Source of the DNA: JAFDZV01 sp964455525
Lineage (GTDB): Bacteria; Bacteroidota; Ignavibacteria; OLB7
Length of the DNA: 64,000 nucleotides
Reading direction: 5' to 3'
Assembly (NCBI GenBank): GCA_964455525.1
Contig: CAYVWR010000008.1
Span: forward strand, 1-64,000
The position numbers and the translations under genes were made by a program. Shown here piece after piece: positions 36,255 to 45,331 of the stretch (position 1 is its first letter; each line of letters begins with the position of its first letter). A model generated the notes under the pieces. That model had not been told where the DNA came from. It searched no databases and worked only from the letters and a program-made list of their open reading frames with translations.

Positions 36255-36736
36255 ATCAACCTTGCTTGTCTCCGTTCTCTGACTGGTAAGTGGCAGGTCA
36301 TCCCGGAAAGTCGCACATAAACGGGAACCTTGCAGTTGCATGAAGTGCCGGGCATATCGCCACCACCGACAGATCCTCAAGCAGCACCATTTCATCCTAC
36401 TACGGCCAAGAGGATAAAAAGGTGTCGGTTCCTGGCATCACACTGGGAATACTGTCCATGCGGCAGGTGAACACAGTAGGGCGGGGGGCAACAGTATAGT
36501 TGCTCAGGGCAGGTTGGAACAGGATTGAAGCGAGGATGCGGCAGGGAATCTCGATGGCCGATGCTACGAGCGGGCAGAAACAAAGAGGGGTGCAGAACTG
36601 CACCCCTCTTTGCGCCTGATAAGTACCCCACTTATCAGTAACCAACGTGTCGGCCCACTCTTCCGACGCGAAGGCTGGCTATCCCCGAGAAAGCCATTGT
36701 CTATGAGAATCAACTGCTCCAGAGCGATCACCCCCC
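36255..36736. other. Intergenic region upstream of the ECF sigma gene
   Basis: It contains the terminator at 36582-36611 and presumably the sigma promoter. No gene seen. Confidence 0.5.
36582..36611 (-). terminator. Intrinsic terminator after the small basic protein gene
   Basis: A perfect 14-bp stem, AAAGAGGGGTGCAG / CTGCACCCCTCTTT, with a two-base loop lies 126 bp downstream of the minus-strand stop and is followed by GTTTCTG. Confidence 0.75.
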
Positions 36737-36970
36737 CTATCTGGATGCGGAGGTCCGCTTGGTAGGCCGCGTCTTATGGCGAGCGGCCTTCTGTCTGGTC
36801 GTTGTTCTGGGCGCTCCATCCGGCGTGCCGCCGGTCGTCTTTGCTGGCGTTACTTTCACCTGCGCTGCCGGAAGCTCCCCGGTCTGGGCTGGCTTCTGCT
36901 GTCCATATATCGCCATCACTGTGCCCAGAAGGGCTGAACTGGCAACAACCATCAGGAATTTGATCGACAT
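36737..36970 (-). CDS. Small secreted basic protein
   Basis: 77 residues from the ATG at 36970, which has AGGAGAGG 6-13 nt upstream. The signal-like N-terminus (MSIKFLMVVASSALLGTVMAIYGQQ) is followed by a Pro/Thr/Lys/Arg-rich, disordered tail (KTTGGTPDGAPRTTTRQKAARHKTRPTKRTSASR). No family was recognised. Secreted polybasic tails can bind nucleic acid, lipopolysaccharide or cell wall, but nothing here shows which. It lies between the sigma gene and the two-component operon on the same strand. Confidence 0.6.
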   Translation of the reverse strand: MSIKFLMVVASSALLGTVMAIYGQQKPAQTGELPAAQVKVTPAKTTGGTPDGAPRTTTRQKAARHKTRPTKRTSASR

Positions 36971-37235
36971 CACAGCCTCTCCTGCTACAGCTTCAACGCC
37001 TCTGATCGGGATGTGTCTCCATAGACCATCAACCAATCACATAAACAAAGCTACGGTGGCAAGATGATATGGAGATGATGAGGGGAGCAGCCCGTACACA
37101 ACGCCGCTGACTGGCGCACGAGAGGGGAGGAGCCTGTCGGCATAGAGTAGGCGAAGGTAGGTAAGGAGCGGGCAGCGAACGGGGGGCGGACAGACGGCGA
37201 CCGCTATGGGAGGGATAATGCACCCACACGTATCA

Positions 37236-38651
37236 TCATGACATGTGCTTACGTTCCAGGCTCTTGTCTATCGGCAGCGCGATGGTCACTATGGTGCCTG
37301 CCGTACGATCGGATTCGATGGCGATCATACCATCATGTGCCTCGACGACGGTCTTTGCAATAGCAAGTCCCAGCCCCGCACCGGGGGTGGTTCGGGTATG
37401 ATCGCTTCGATAAAACCGATCGAAGACCTTCGCAATATCCTCCTGCGGGATACCTGGCCCATCATTGGAGATACGGATAACGGCAACCGCATCGGAACGA
37501 TCGAGACGTGCCCTGACAACGCCCGAGTCCAGCGAATGGATGACGGCATTATCAAGCAGGTTCAGCAGCGCACGTTCCAATAGCGATGGATCGCAGAGGA
37601 TATCTACAGGCTCTTCGATATCGACCCACAGGGAGATGGCTCTCTCTGCGGCAAGCGTTTTCATCCGCCCCACACATTCCAGCAGGATTTCATCGAGGCG
37701 TTCCGGGACACGATGCAATCGCAACCGATGCGCATCGGCCCGGGCAAGCAGCAGCAGATCCCCAGCCAGATGGCTCAGGCGATCCACCTCGCCAGCGCAC
37801 TGGCGCAGATCCGCCTGTACATCCGGCTGAAGATCGCGAGCACGGAGCAACCGATCGAGATGCACCTGCACAACCATCAAGGGGGTGCGGAGGTCATGCG
37901 ATGCATCGGCAACAAAGCGACGCTGCGCGGCAAAGGTTTCCTCGATGCGAGCGATCATACCATTGAACGTCCTGGCAAGCTTGGCAAGCTCATCGTTCGA
38001 GGTTCCCTCCGGGACCCGTTCGTGCAGATTGCGGGAGGAGATACGTTCGGCCGTGGAGGTGATTTCGTCCACCGGCTGTAAAGCCCGCCGTGCCATGAAC
38101 CATCCCCCCACCCCTGCAATCAGCCATGAAAGGGGGACGATCACAAGGAAGATGTTCCGAAGCCGTGCAAGCGATTGCTGCAATCGGACAACCGAGGCGG
38201 CCACTACCAGCTCGATCGACTCGTTTCGCTGCCTGCGAACGGCAAGCGAGAAGATCCGATATTCATTTCCCTCGACGACGATCGTACGGAACGGCGCCCC
38301 CACCCATATCGGCAATATCTCCTGAAGGGTGTCCACCAGACGCTCCACCGGCTGCTGGGTGGTGCTTTCGTAGAAGATGCTATCCTCGGTGGCCAGCATA
38401 AAGCGCATCGTGCGAAAACGGATATTTGCCTGCGAGGTAACGTCCTGAAGCTCATCGAACAGATCGGGGGTATCACTTACATTGGAATGCACCTCGGCCA
38501 TCAGGAACTCGGCATAATCGCGAAGCTCGCCATCAAGCGTGGCTCGTTCATTGGCGGCATATGCCAGATACATCACCAGGGCCATGACAACGATAATGGC
38601 TCCAAAGCTCAGCAGAAACCAGAGCGTCAGGCGCGTGGTGATCGTAAGCAT
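37236..38651 (-). CDS. Two-component sensor histidine kinase
   Basis: 471 residues. Transmembrane helices at about 8-30 and 165-187 flank a periplasmic sensor domain of about 135 residues. HAMP follows (about 188-240), then the dimerisation box FVADASHDLRTPL with the phosphoacceptor His252, and a complete ATPase domain: N-box LLNLLDNAVIHS, G1 NDGPGIP, F-box FDRFYRSDHTRTTPG, G2 GAGLGLAIAK. The layout is that of CusS/QseC-type kinases. It begins one base after the regulator stop, so the pair is an operon; the signal is unknown. Confidence 0.94.
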   Translation of the reverse strand: MLTITTRLTLWFLLSFGAIIVVMALVMYLAYAANERATLDGELRDYAEFLMAEVHSNVSDTPDLFDELQDVTSQANIRFRTMRFMLATEDSIFYESTTQQPVERLVDTLQEILPIWVGAPFRTIVVEGNEYRIFSLAVRRQRNESIELVVAASVVRLQQSLARLRNIFLVIVPLSWLIAGVGGWFMARRALQPVDEITSTAERISSRNLHERVPEGTSNDELAKLARTFNGMIARIEETFAAQRRFVADASHDLRTPLMVVQVHLDRLLRARDLQPDVQADLRQCAGEVDRLSHLAGDLLLLARADAHRLRLHRVPERLDEILLECVGRMKTLAAERAISLWVDIEEPVDILCDPSLLERALLNLLDNAVIHSLDSGVVRARLDRSDAVAVIRISNDGPGIPQEDIAKVFDRFYRSDHTRTTPGAGLGLAIAKTVVEAHDGMIAIESDRTAGTIVTIALPIDKSLERKHMS

Positions 38652-38652
38652 C

Positions 38653-39327
38653 TCAGGGAGTCTCCGAGAAACGATATCCGGCCCCGCGAACCGTATGGAT
38701 CAGCGGCATTGGAAATCCTTTATCAACCCTCTGGCGGAGAAACCGGACAAGGGAGTCGATCACGTTCGATCGTGGATCGAAGTTCATATCCCATACATGC
38801 TCGCTTATCATCTCGCGGGTAAGAACACGATCGCGGTTCATCATGAAATACTCCAGCAGGGCAAACTCCTTGGCTGTGAGATTGATCGGGACGCCCCCCC
38901 GAACAACGGTCCGGCGAGCAGTATCGAGCACCAGATCGGCGGCACGGATCTCGGCCGTCTTCTGCTCTGAGCCACGCCTGCTCAGCGATCGGATACGGGC
39001 AAGCAGCACCCCCATATGAAAGGGTTTCACCAGATAGTCATCCGCCCCGACATCCAGTCCATGAATCACATCCTCGGCCTGGCTGAGCGCCGTTGTCATC
39101 AGGATCGGCGTGGTAATGCCTTCTCCGCGCAACGTACGGCAGATATTGCGCCCATCCTTTTTCGGGAGCATAAGGTCAAGCAGGATCAGGTCGTAATCAT
39201 TGCTCAGGGCAAGATCCTCCCCTGTTTCCCCATCATAGGCAAGGTCCACCAGATAATGCTGCTCTACCAGCTCGCGCCGGATTGCATTGGCAATGTTCCG
39301 GTCGTCCTCGACAATCAGAATCCTCAT
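38653..39327 (-). CDS. OmpR-family response regulator
   Basis: 224 residues. The receiver domain has the acidic pair (VEDD, residues 6-9), phosphoacceptor Asp51 (LILLDLMLPKKDG), a Thr/Ser switch (MTTAL) and Lys in VKPF. The C-terminal winged helix covers about 125-222 (LTAKEFALLEYFMMNRDRVLTREMISEHVWDMNF...IDSLVRFLRQ...IHTVRGAGYRF). It is the partner of the kinase that follows. A close paralogue lies at 58893-59570. Confidence 0.95.
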   Translation of the reverse strand: MRILIVEDDRNIANAIRRELVEQHYLVDLAYDGETGEDLALSNDYDLILLDLMLPKKDGRNICRTLRGEGITTPILMTTALSQAEDVIHGLDVGADDYLVKPFHMGVLLARIRSLSRRGSEQKTAEIRAADLVLDTARRTVVRGGVPINLTAKEFALLEYFMMNRDRVLTREMISEHVWDMNFDPRSNVIDSLVRFLRQRVDKGFPMPLIHTVRGAGYRFSETP

Positions 39328-39568
39328 AGCCGCGCCTGATTCATGGAAAGTTCGGGTGCCCCTACAAACATATCACTCCCACCCGGAGAATCGGATGCGA
39401 CCACATCGGATGCTATCACGATCTGCGATGCCATTGAACGATGATGAAACCAGCCATCGGTCCCGATCCTCGTGGCGTGGAAATTGTCCGGTATATCCCC
39501 GGTCGGCTCTGACCACCCATAGATGGCGAGCCGCATCACGGAACTTCCCTTTGCCGCAGGAGCACGCA

Positions 39569-39928
39569 ATGTCTGACGCCACATCGAAGCACGATCCCGA
39601 GATTCAGCCCGATTCTCAGCCAGCACCCAATGCCGGTTCCCAGCCCGAGGTGCCCGATATCAGCGATTCCACACTGCTATGGACATTGCTTGAGGAGGTG
39701 GCGACCACGCAGTCCTATCTCGAGGTCATCCTCCGCAACCAGGCATTGATGCGTGCAAAGCTGGAACAACGGCAGAGCGAGGAGATTCTCGACGAAATGG
39801 AGATAGATCAGGCAAAGGTCTTTACGTTTCTCTGGCCGAAGGTGATCGAAGGGATGATGGGAAAGAGGAAGAGGTTCGACAAAGGTGAGGAGGAGGATAT
39901 AACGGAGTATCCGAACATCGGGAGCTAG
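39569..39928 (+). CDS. Hypothetical cytoplasmic protein
   Basis: 119 residues. The ATG at 39569 is preceded by AGGAG with good spacing; in-frame codons upstream lack protein-like character. The N-terminal third is Pro/Gln/Ser-rich and disordered. The middle (TLLWTLLEEVATTQSYLEVILRNQALMRAKLEQRQSEEILDEMEIDQAKVFTFLWPKVIE) is predicted helical, with coiled-coil character. There is no signal peptide and no known family. It is convergent with aspS, with 86 bp between stops. Confidence 0.7.
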   Translation: MSDATSKHDPEIQPDSQPAPNAGSQPEVPDISDSTLLWTLLEEVATTQSYLEVILRNQALMRAKLEQRQSEEILDEMEIDQAKVFTFLWPKVIEGMMGKRKRFDKGEEEDITEYPNIGS

Positions 39929-40014
39929 AGGACGCTCTGCGATCTTCATGCGAACAGAAAGGGGGGCACACGGCCACCCCTTCCTATTCATACGGTATCG
40001 GGCACGCCAGCGGG

Positions 40015-41793
40015 CTACTCAAGCAGCCGGATATGCAGCCCCTTCAACTGATCGTTATCGGTTGGCGAGGGGGCCTCATCCATGAGCGAGGACGCGCTGG
40101 TGGTCTTTGGGAAGGCTATCACATCACGGATATTATCGGTGCCGGCCAGGATCATCACAAGGCGATCCAGACCCGGGGCAATGCCACCATGCGGCGGGGC
40201 ACCATACCGGAAGGCCTCCAGCAGGAACCCGAATTTTTTCTTCGCCTCCTCCTCGGAAAGCCCTATCAGCGCAAAGATCCGGGCCTGAGTCTGGCGATCG
40301 TGGATTCTGATGCTGCCGCTGGCAACCTCGTAACCATTGATGACCAGATCATAGGCGTTGGCACGTACCTTCAGCGGCTCGGCATCGAGCAGATGCTCAT
40401 CCTCCTTCTTATAGGAAGTAAAGGGATGATGTGCCGGGGTTGGCTCCCCGGTTGTCGCATCCGGCTCGAACATCGGGAAATCGACGACAAACAGGAGCGC
40501 ATCCATGTGCGGCATCACCAGGTTTTCACGGCGCCCGATCTCCAGACGCAGCGCAGCGAGCGCTGCGGATGTGGTCCTCCAGGCATCCGCCACCAACAGA
40601 AGCAGATCGCCTTCCCCCGCGCTCAACCGTTCACGCAGGCCACGCTTTTCCTCATCCGAGAGGAACTTTGCCGAGCCTCCTTCCATATCGTCGGCGGTTA
40701 CCTTCAGCCAGACCAGCCCCTTTGCGCCATAACGTTTTGCAAGATCGGTCAGCTCATCGATCTGTTTCCGTGAGTACGTAGCGCCGCCGGGCACCTTGAT
40801 GCAGGCAATGGAGCCATTTTCTGCCAATGCCGTTGCAAACACCGAGAAGCCGGTGGATGCGAAGAGATCGTTCACATCATGCAGTTCCACCCCGAACCGT
40901 GTATCCGGTTTATCGGTACCATAGCGAGACATCGCCTCACGGTAGGACATACGGGGGATCGGCAGTTGAAGATCGACGCCTTTGATCTCCTTCCAGATTC
41001 GAGCGAGATATCCCTCCATAAGCTGGAGCACATCCTCCTGCTCCACAAAGGCCATTTCCAGATCAATCTGAGTGAATTCCGGCTGGCGATCGGCGCGCAG
41101 ATCCTCATCGCGGAAGCACTTGGTAATCTGCATATAGCGATCGTACCCGGCCACCATCAGCAACTGCTTGTAGATCTGCGGCGACTGTGGCAGCGCATAG
41201 AAGCTGCCGGGATGCACCCGGCTGGGCACCAGATAATCGCGTGCTCCCTCCGGCGTGGCACGGACCAGCATCGGCGTTTCGATCTCAACAAAACCATGCT
41301 CGGCGAAATACTGATGGGTGGCAAGGTAGACCCTGCTGCGAAGACGGAGAATCTCCTGCATACGGGCATCGCGAAGGTCCAGATACCGGTACTTCAACCG
41401 AAGCTCCTCGCCCACGTTATCGCGTTTGCCGATCTCGAACGGCGTGGTATCCGAACGGTTCAGAATCACCAGTTCGGCACAGTAGATCTCGATCTCACCG
41501 GTTGCAAGCAGCAGATTGTGTTTCTCGCGGCGGCGCACCTGTCCGGTGATCGCCACAACGTATTCGCTCCGCAGCTCGCCGGCAAGCTCCATAAGCTCCG
41601 GGGCATGCTGAGGCGAAAAGACAGCCTGTGAGATCCCGGTATGGTCGCGAAGGTCGATGAAGATAAGGCCGCCGAGATCGCGCCGGGTGGCGACCCAGCC
41701 ATTCAGCGTTACCGTTGACCCGATATCGGACGGGGAGAGCTGGCCTGCATAATGAGTACGGGCGGGATAGGAGCGCATGACGTTGACAGACAA
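40015..41793 (-). CDS. aspS: Aspartyl-tRNA synthetase
   Basis: 592 residues, the usual length of the bacterial-type enzyme. The N-terminal OB-fold anticodon-binding domain (VTLNGWVATRRDLGGLIFIDLRDHTG) is followed by class II motif 1 (about 150-180, FVEIETPMLVRATPEGARDYLVPSR), motif 2 (FRDEDLRADRQPEFTQIDLEMAF), the bacterial GAD insertion domain (about 300-420) and motif 3 (GIAPGLDRLVMIL). It charges tRNA-Asp; whether it also charges tRNA-Asn cannot be told here. An ATG at 41778 (MRSYPARTH) is an equally likely start. Confidence 0.97.
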   Translation of the reverse strand: MSVNVMRSYPARTHYAGQLSPSDIGSTVTLNGWVATRRDLGGLIFIDLRDHTGISQAVFSPQHAPELMELAGELRSEYVVAITGQVRRREKHNLLLATGEIEIYCAELVILNRSDTTPFEIGKRDNVGEELRLKYRYLDLRDARMQEILRLRSRVYLATHQYFAEHGFVEIETPMLVRATPEGARDYLVPSRVHPGSFYALPQSPQIYKQLLMVAGYDRYMQITKCFRDEDLRADRQPEFTQIDLEMAFVEQEDVLQLMEGYLARIWKEIKGVDLQLPIPRMSYREAMSRYGTDKPDTRFGVELHDVNDLFASTGFSVFATALAENGSIACIKVPGGATYSRKQIDELTDLAKRYGAKGLVWLKVTADDMEGGSAKFLSDEEKRGLRERLSAGEGDLLLLVADAWRTTSAALAALRLEIGRRENLVMPHMDALLFVVDFPMFEPDATTGEPTPAHHPFTSYKKEDEHLLDAEPLKVRANAYDLVINGYEVASGSIRIHDRQTQARIFALIGLSEEEAKKKFGFLLEAFRYGAPPHGGIAPGLDRLVMILAGTDNIRDVIAFPKTTSASSLMDEAPSPTDNDQLKGLHIRLLE

Positions 41794-42264
41794 GTATAAG
41801 GATCCGGCTGATTGTTGATAGATGGAACGGCAGCAGCTACATCTGCGGCGCTATGCCATCACCTGGCATTGCTCTCTGGCTTCTCCGAACCCGGCCGGAC
41901 AGATCCACAGAGCATTGAAGCTACGAAAGGAGGCGAATGTGAGCAACGTGGCCGGGCAGTTCATCGCACAGAAGGGGATGGCCACAGATCGCTCCCTATC
42001 ATATCATGCACGCCGTGTACCTCTGAGGCCAGCGGCATCCAAAGGCCTCAGCACGGTGCCTGCGACGGCTGAAACGGCCGGGCAATTCAGCCCTCCGTTG
42101 CTTCTCTTCACAACATGAGATTGCAGAACCACAACTCCTTGTGTAATTTCGTTTTCTTTTCGGTGCCGTACTCCCGCGACGGCATTGGCCGGATAGTCCG
42201 ATGCTCTCCGCACATAAGCTTTAGATACTACGTTACATAGCCATATAAACGAATCTCAACCAAC
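41794..42264. other. Divergent intergenic region aspS / atpD
   Basis: 470 bp with no gene. A TAATTTCG sequence near 42145 is close to, but not, the Bacteroidota -7 consensus. Nothing else stands out. Confidence 0.45.
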
Positions 42265-43692
42265 ATGAACGAAGGCAAGATTGTTCAGATCATCGGGCCA
42301 GTGATCGACGTGGCGTTCTCCGATGGCCACCTTCCCGACATCCTCAACGCGCTTCATATCCCGCGTACGACGATCGAAGGGGCCGAGGACGTTCTCGTCG
42401 TCGAGGTACAGCAGCACCTCGGCGAGGATCGCGTCAGGACTATCGCCATGGATTCCACCGACGGCCTTAGCCGTGGAATGCGGGTGATCGACACTGGCAG
42501 CTCCATCACCATTCCGGTTGGTCCGGGCGCTCTCGGCCGACTGGTCAATGTGGTTGGCGAGGCTATCGACAACAAACCGGCGATCAAGGCCGACCTCTAC
42601 TTCCCCATCCACCGTCCAGCGCCATCGTTCGAGTCTCTGACGACCAAGAAGGAGATGCTCGAAACCGGCATCAAGGTGATCGATCTTCTGGAGCCATATA
42701 CCAAGGGAGGCAAGACCGGTCTGTTCGGCGGCGCCGGTGTGGGAAAGACGGTTGTGATCCTGGAGCTTATCAACAACATCGCAAAGCAGCACGGTGGCTA
42801 CTCGGTCTTCGGCGGCGTCGGCGAGCGTACACGCGAAGGAAAGGATCTCTATATCGAGATGTCCGAATCGAAGCTTTCCGATGGCTCGACGGTGCTCGAC
42901 AAGACCGTGCTTGTATTCGGCCAGATGAACGAGCCTCCGGGCGCCCGTGCCCGTGTGGCGCTTACTGCTCTTACCCATGCAGAGTACTTCCGTGACGAGG
43001 AAGGGCGTGATGTGCTTCTGTTCATCGACAACATCTTTCGGTTCACCCAGGCAGGTTCGGAGGTATCGGCTCTTCTCGGACGTATGCCATCGGCCGTGGG
43101 ATACCAGCCAACGCTTGCCACCGAGATGGGCGCTCTTCAGGAGCGTATCGCCTCCACCAACCGTGGTTCCATCACATCGGTGCAGGCCGTGTATGTTCCG
43201 GCAGACGATCTTACCGATCCGGCGCCGGCAAACACCTTTGCCCACCTTGACGCAACAACGGTGCTCTCGCGCGCGATCTCGGAGCTGGGCCTGTACCCGG
43301 CGGTCGATCCGCTGGAATCCACCTCTACCATCCTTACCCCGTCGGTCATCGGCCAGCGCCATTACGACGTTGCCTCGGCGGTGAAGAGGACGCTCCAGCA
43401 GTACAAGGAGCTTCAGGACATCATCAACATCCTTGGCATGGACGAGCTGTCCGACGAGGACAAGATCGTCGTGCAGCGCGCCCGCAAGATGCAGCGTTTC
43501 TTCTCGCAGCCGTTCTTTGTAGCCGAGCAGTTCACCGGTTTGCAGGGACGATATGTGAAGATCGAGGATACGATCGCCGGTTTCGAGGCCATCCTCAACG
43601 GCGACGGGGACGACATGCCGGAGGAGGCGTTCCGCTACGTTGGCACGTTCGACGAGGCACGCGAGAAGGCGACGAAGATGACGGCAGCCTGA
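42265..43692 (+). CDS. atpD: F-type ATP synthase beta subunit
   Basis: 475 residues, full length. Features: N-terminal beta-barrel (KIVQIIGPVIDVAF), P-loop GGAGVGKT at about 155-162, the GERTREGKDLY segment, Walker B region VLLFIDNIFRFTQAG, and the DELSEED-type loop (MDELSDEDKIVVQRARKMQRF). It is the catalytic subunit of the F1 head. It is followed by atpC only; the alpha, gamma, delta and Fo genes are not adjacent, a split layout known in Chlorobi and relatives. Confidence 0.98.
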   Translation: MNEGKIVQIIGPVIDVAFSDGHLPDILNALHIPRTTIEGAEDVLVVEVQQHLGEDRVRTIAMDSTDGLSRGMRVIDTGSSITIPVGPGALGRLVNVVGEAIDNKPAIKADLYFPIHRPAPSFESLTTKKEMLETGIKVIDLLEPYTKGGKTGLFGGAGVGKTVVILELINNIAKQHGGYSVFGGVGERTREGKDLYIEMSESKLSDGSTVLDKTVLVFGQMNEPPGARARVALTALTHAEYFRDEEGRDVLLFIDNIFRFTQAGSEVSALLGRMPSAVGYQPTLATEMGALQERIASTNRGSITSVQAVYVPADDLTDPAPANTFAHLDATTVLSRAISELGLYPAVDPLESTSTILTPSVIGQRHYDVASAVKRTLQQYKELQDIINILGMDELSDEDKIVVQRARKMQRFFSQPFFVAEQFTGLQGRYVKIEDTIAGFEAILNGDGDDMPEEAFRYVGTFDEAREKATKMTAA

Positions 43693-43729
43693 TCCGTCCG
43701 GCACGATCAACTCATCCATGGAAGGAGCA

Positions 43730-44161
43730 ATGGCCGACAAGACATTTCATATCGAGATCGTGACGCCGCGCGAGCAGGTGTTCAGCGGCGAGGCGACGCT
43801 TGTGACGGTGCCGGGCGTGGTATCGCCGTTTCAGGTGCTCGTCAATCACGCCCCAATCCTGACCCAGCTCGAGGTTGGCGATATCAGGATCGTCACCGCA
43901 GATGGTCAGGAGCTTCACTTCGCCACCTCCGGGGGCTTTGTGGAGATGAAAAACAACCAGATGATGGTGATCGCCGAGACCGCCGAGATCGCCTCGGCAA
44001 TCGACCCGGCGCGAGCCGAGCAGGCCTATGCTCGTGCAAACGAACGGCTTGTTGAGGCACGCCGCACACATAATGCGGCAATTGATCTTGTCCGGGCAGA
44101 GGCAGCGCTCGCCCGCGCAACCAACCGGCTCAAGATCGCCGGGCGAGGCTTTCCCGCATAA
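43730..44161 (+). CDS. atpC: F-type ATP synthase epsilon subunit
   Basis: 143 residues from the ATG at 43730 (MADKTFHIEIVTP). An ATG four codons upstream, at 43718, is an alternative, since AAGGAG lies unusually close (2 nt) to 43730. The N-terminal beta-sandwich (IEIVTPREQVFSGEATLVTVPGVVSPFQVLVNHAPILTQLEVGDIRI) is followed by a C-terminal helical hairpin (about 88-140) rich in Ala/Glu/Arg. It links the rotor to F1 and inhibits ATP hydrolysis. It lies 37 bp after atpD and is followed by two hairpins. Confidence 0.95.
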   Translation: MADKTFHIEIVTPREQVFSGEATLVTVPGVVSPFQVLVNHAPILTQLEVGDIRIVTADGQELHFATSGGFVEMKNNQMMVIAETAEIASAIDPARAEQAYARANERLVEARRTHNAAIDLVRAEAALARATNRLKIAGRGFPA

Positions 44162-44172
44162 CACGTATCACA

Positions 44173-44248
44173 CGGCTGGCCCAACGCTGTGCCAGCCGTT
44201 TCCGCACAATCCGAACGGCACTTCTCATACCCGTTGAGAGGTGCCGTT
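44173..44248 (+). terminator. Double hairpin terminator after atpDC
   Basis: Stem 1 is CGGCTGGC / GCCAGCCG (44173-44198), followed by TTTCCG. Stem 2 is AACGGCACTTCTCA / TGAGAGGTGCCGTT (44214-44248), 14 bp with one G-T pair. Confidence 0.75.
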
Positions 44249-44342
44249 CTGCGTTGCAAACCGGCATACCGCCCCGGCATCACGGCCTCATCCGCTCGTA
44301 CACATCATTACTTGTTCCCTCCGGCTTCCGTCCGTACGATGC

Positions 44343-44373
44343 TTGTGCACGTCTGCTGGAACCCCTAAGTTTG
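44343..44373 (+). promoter_or_regulatory. Candidate Bacteroidota-type promoter of fur-feoAB
   Basis: TTG at 44343-44345 and TAAGTTTG (matching TAnnTTTG) at 44366-44373 are separated by 20 bp, as in Bacteroidota sigma-A promoters. The site lies 30 bp before the proposed fur start, which argues against starts further upstream. Confidence 0.4.
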
Positions 44374-44402
44374 TCTTTGGATTCGGTCTTAATAAGCATT
44401 TC

Positions 44403-44906
44403 TTGATACACTCAATCGCAGAAAAACGAGCAAAGGAACGCTTCACCGAGTTCCTTCGCGATAGCAATTATCGCATTACGTCGGAGCGATTCGAGGTGCT
44501 CTCTGCCGTCCTGAAATATGACGAGCACTTCGATGCGGACTCACTGTTCCTTCGTCTCCGAGGCGATGGAAGCAAGGTCTCACGCGCTACCGTCTACAAG
44601 ACTCTCACGCTCCTGCACGAATGTGGGCTGGTCTCTCGCTACATGTTCTCGCCGGGAGAGTTTGCGCAGTACGAAAAGACCGTCGATCGCCCGCGGCACG
44701 ATCATATGGTCTGTACCAAGTGCGGGAAGATTCTGGAATTTGCCACACCCACACTTCAGGGCATTCAGCGCCAGATCTGCGAACAGTACGATTTCGACTC
44801 CGTCTATCACACCTTCCAGATCTTCGGCGTCTGCTCCGACTGCCGAAGGGGACGCCGGGGCGTATCGGGAAACGAGCTGGCAGGGCAGGATAAGCGTGCA
44901 AACTGA
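44403..44906 (+). CDS. fur: Fur-family transcriptional regulator
   Basis: 167 residues from a TTG at 44403. The frame is open upstream to an ATG at 44241, but that part lies over the atpC hairpin and a candidate promoter. The N-terminal winged helix (YRITSERFEVLSAVLKYDEHFDADSLFLRL...VSRATVYKTLTLLHECGLV) and C-terminal metal domain (RPRHDHMVCTKCGKILEF; CSDC near the end) are typical of Fur. The CxxC pairs probably hold structural zinc and the HDH cluster the regulatory metal. It is the first gene of an operon with feoA and feoB, so iron-dependent self-control of ferrous iron uptake is likely. Confidence 0.9.
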   Translation: MIHSIAEKRAKERFTEFLRDSNYRITSERFEVLSAVLKYDEHFDADSLFLRLRGDGSKVSRATVYKTLTLLHECGLVSRYMFSPGEFAQYEKTVDRPRHDHMVCTKCGKILEFATPTLQGIQRQICEQYDFDSVYHTFQIFGVCSDCRRGRRGVSGNELAGQDKRAN

Positions 44907-45132
44907 TCATCTCCATCTTGTTGATGCACGCCGTGGGTTGCATGGGGTGATACTCTCGCTCCCGGACAGCCCTGAACTCCGTTCGCAGTGCATCCGGCTG
45001 GGGCTTAATATCGGCGCCAGCTTCCTTTGCATAGAACGCCTCCCCGGTGGAACGATCGTCCTGGAGACCAACCGCCAGGAGATCGCGCTGGGGAAACATC
45101 TGGCCGCCTCCATTGGCATACAGCTTGGCTGA
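44896..45132 (+). CDS. feoA: FeoA domain protein
   Basis: 78 residues from a GTG at 44896, preceded by AGGA and overlapping the fur stop by 11 bp. The sequence fits the SH3-like FeoA fold: HLVDARRGLHGVILSL, then LRSQCIRLGLNIGASFLCIERLPGGTIVLETNRQEIALGKHLAASIGI, with the conserved 'RLxxLGLxxGxxx' turn and the final 'IAL...A..I' strand. FeoA interacts with FeoB and supports ferrous iron transport. Its position between fur and feoB supports this. Confidence 0.85.
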   Translation: MQTDHLHLVDARRGLHGVILSLPDSPELRSQCIRLGLNIGASFLCIERLPGGTIVLETNRQEIALGKHLAASIGIQLG

Positions 45133-45331
45133 ACACACATTCCCGTGTAGAGCTGGGCAGATTGATATGGCCAGACAGCCCCTCCCACCGGCCCCGGCCC
45201 TGAGACGGCATCTGTGAAAGAAGCGGCATGACATCCACAGCGAAGGCAGCCGCATCACGGATCATTTCCATAGGCACTTCAGCCAGACAGACGAGCGCGC
45301 CGCGATCCTCTGTATAGATCATGGATTCCCA

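Noticed and set aside
43712..44164. 150-codon minus-strand frame opposite atpC
   Set aside because: It is antisense to atpC; no independent support.
44241..44402. Upstream extension of fur to the ATG at 44241
   Set aside because: The extension overlaps the atpC terminator hairpin, includes a candidate promoter, and does not resemble Fur N-termini.
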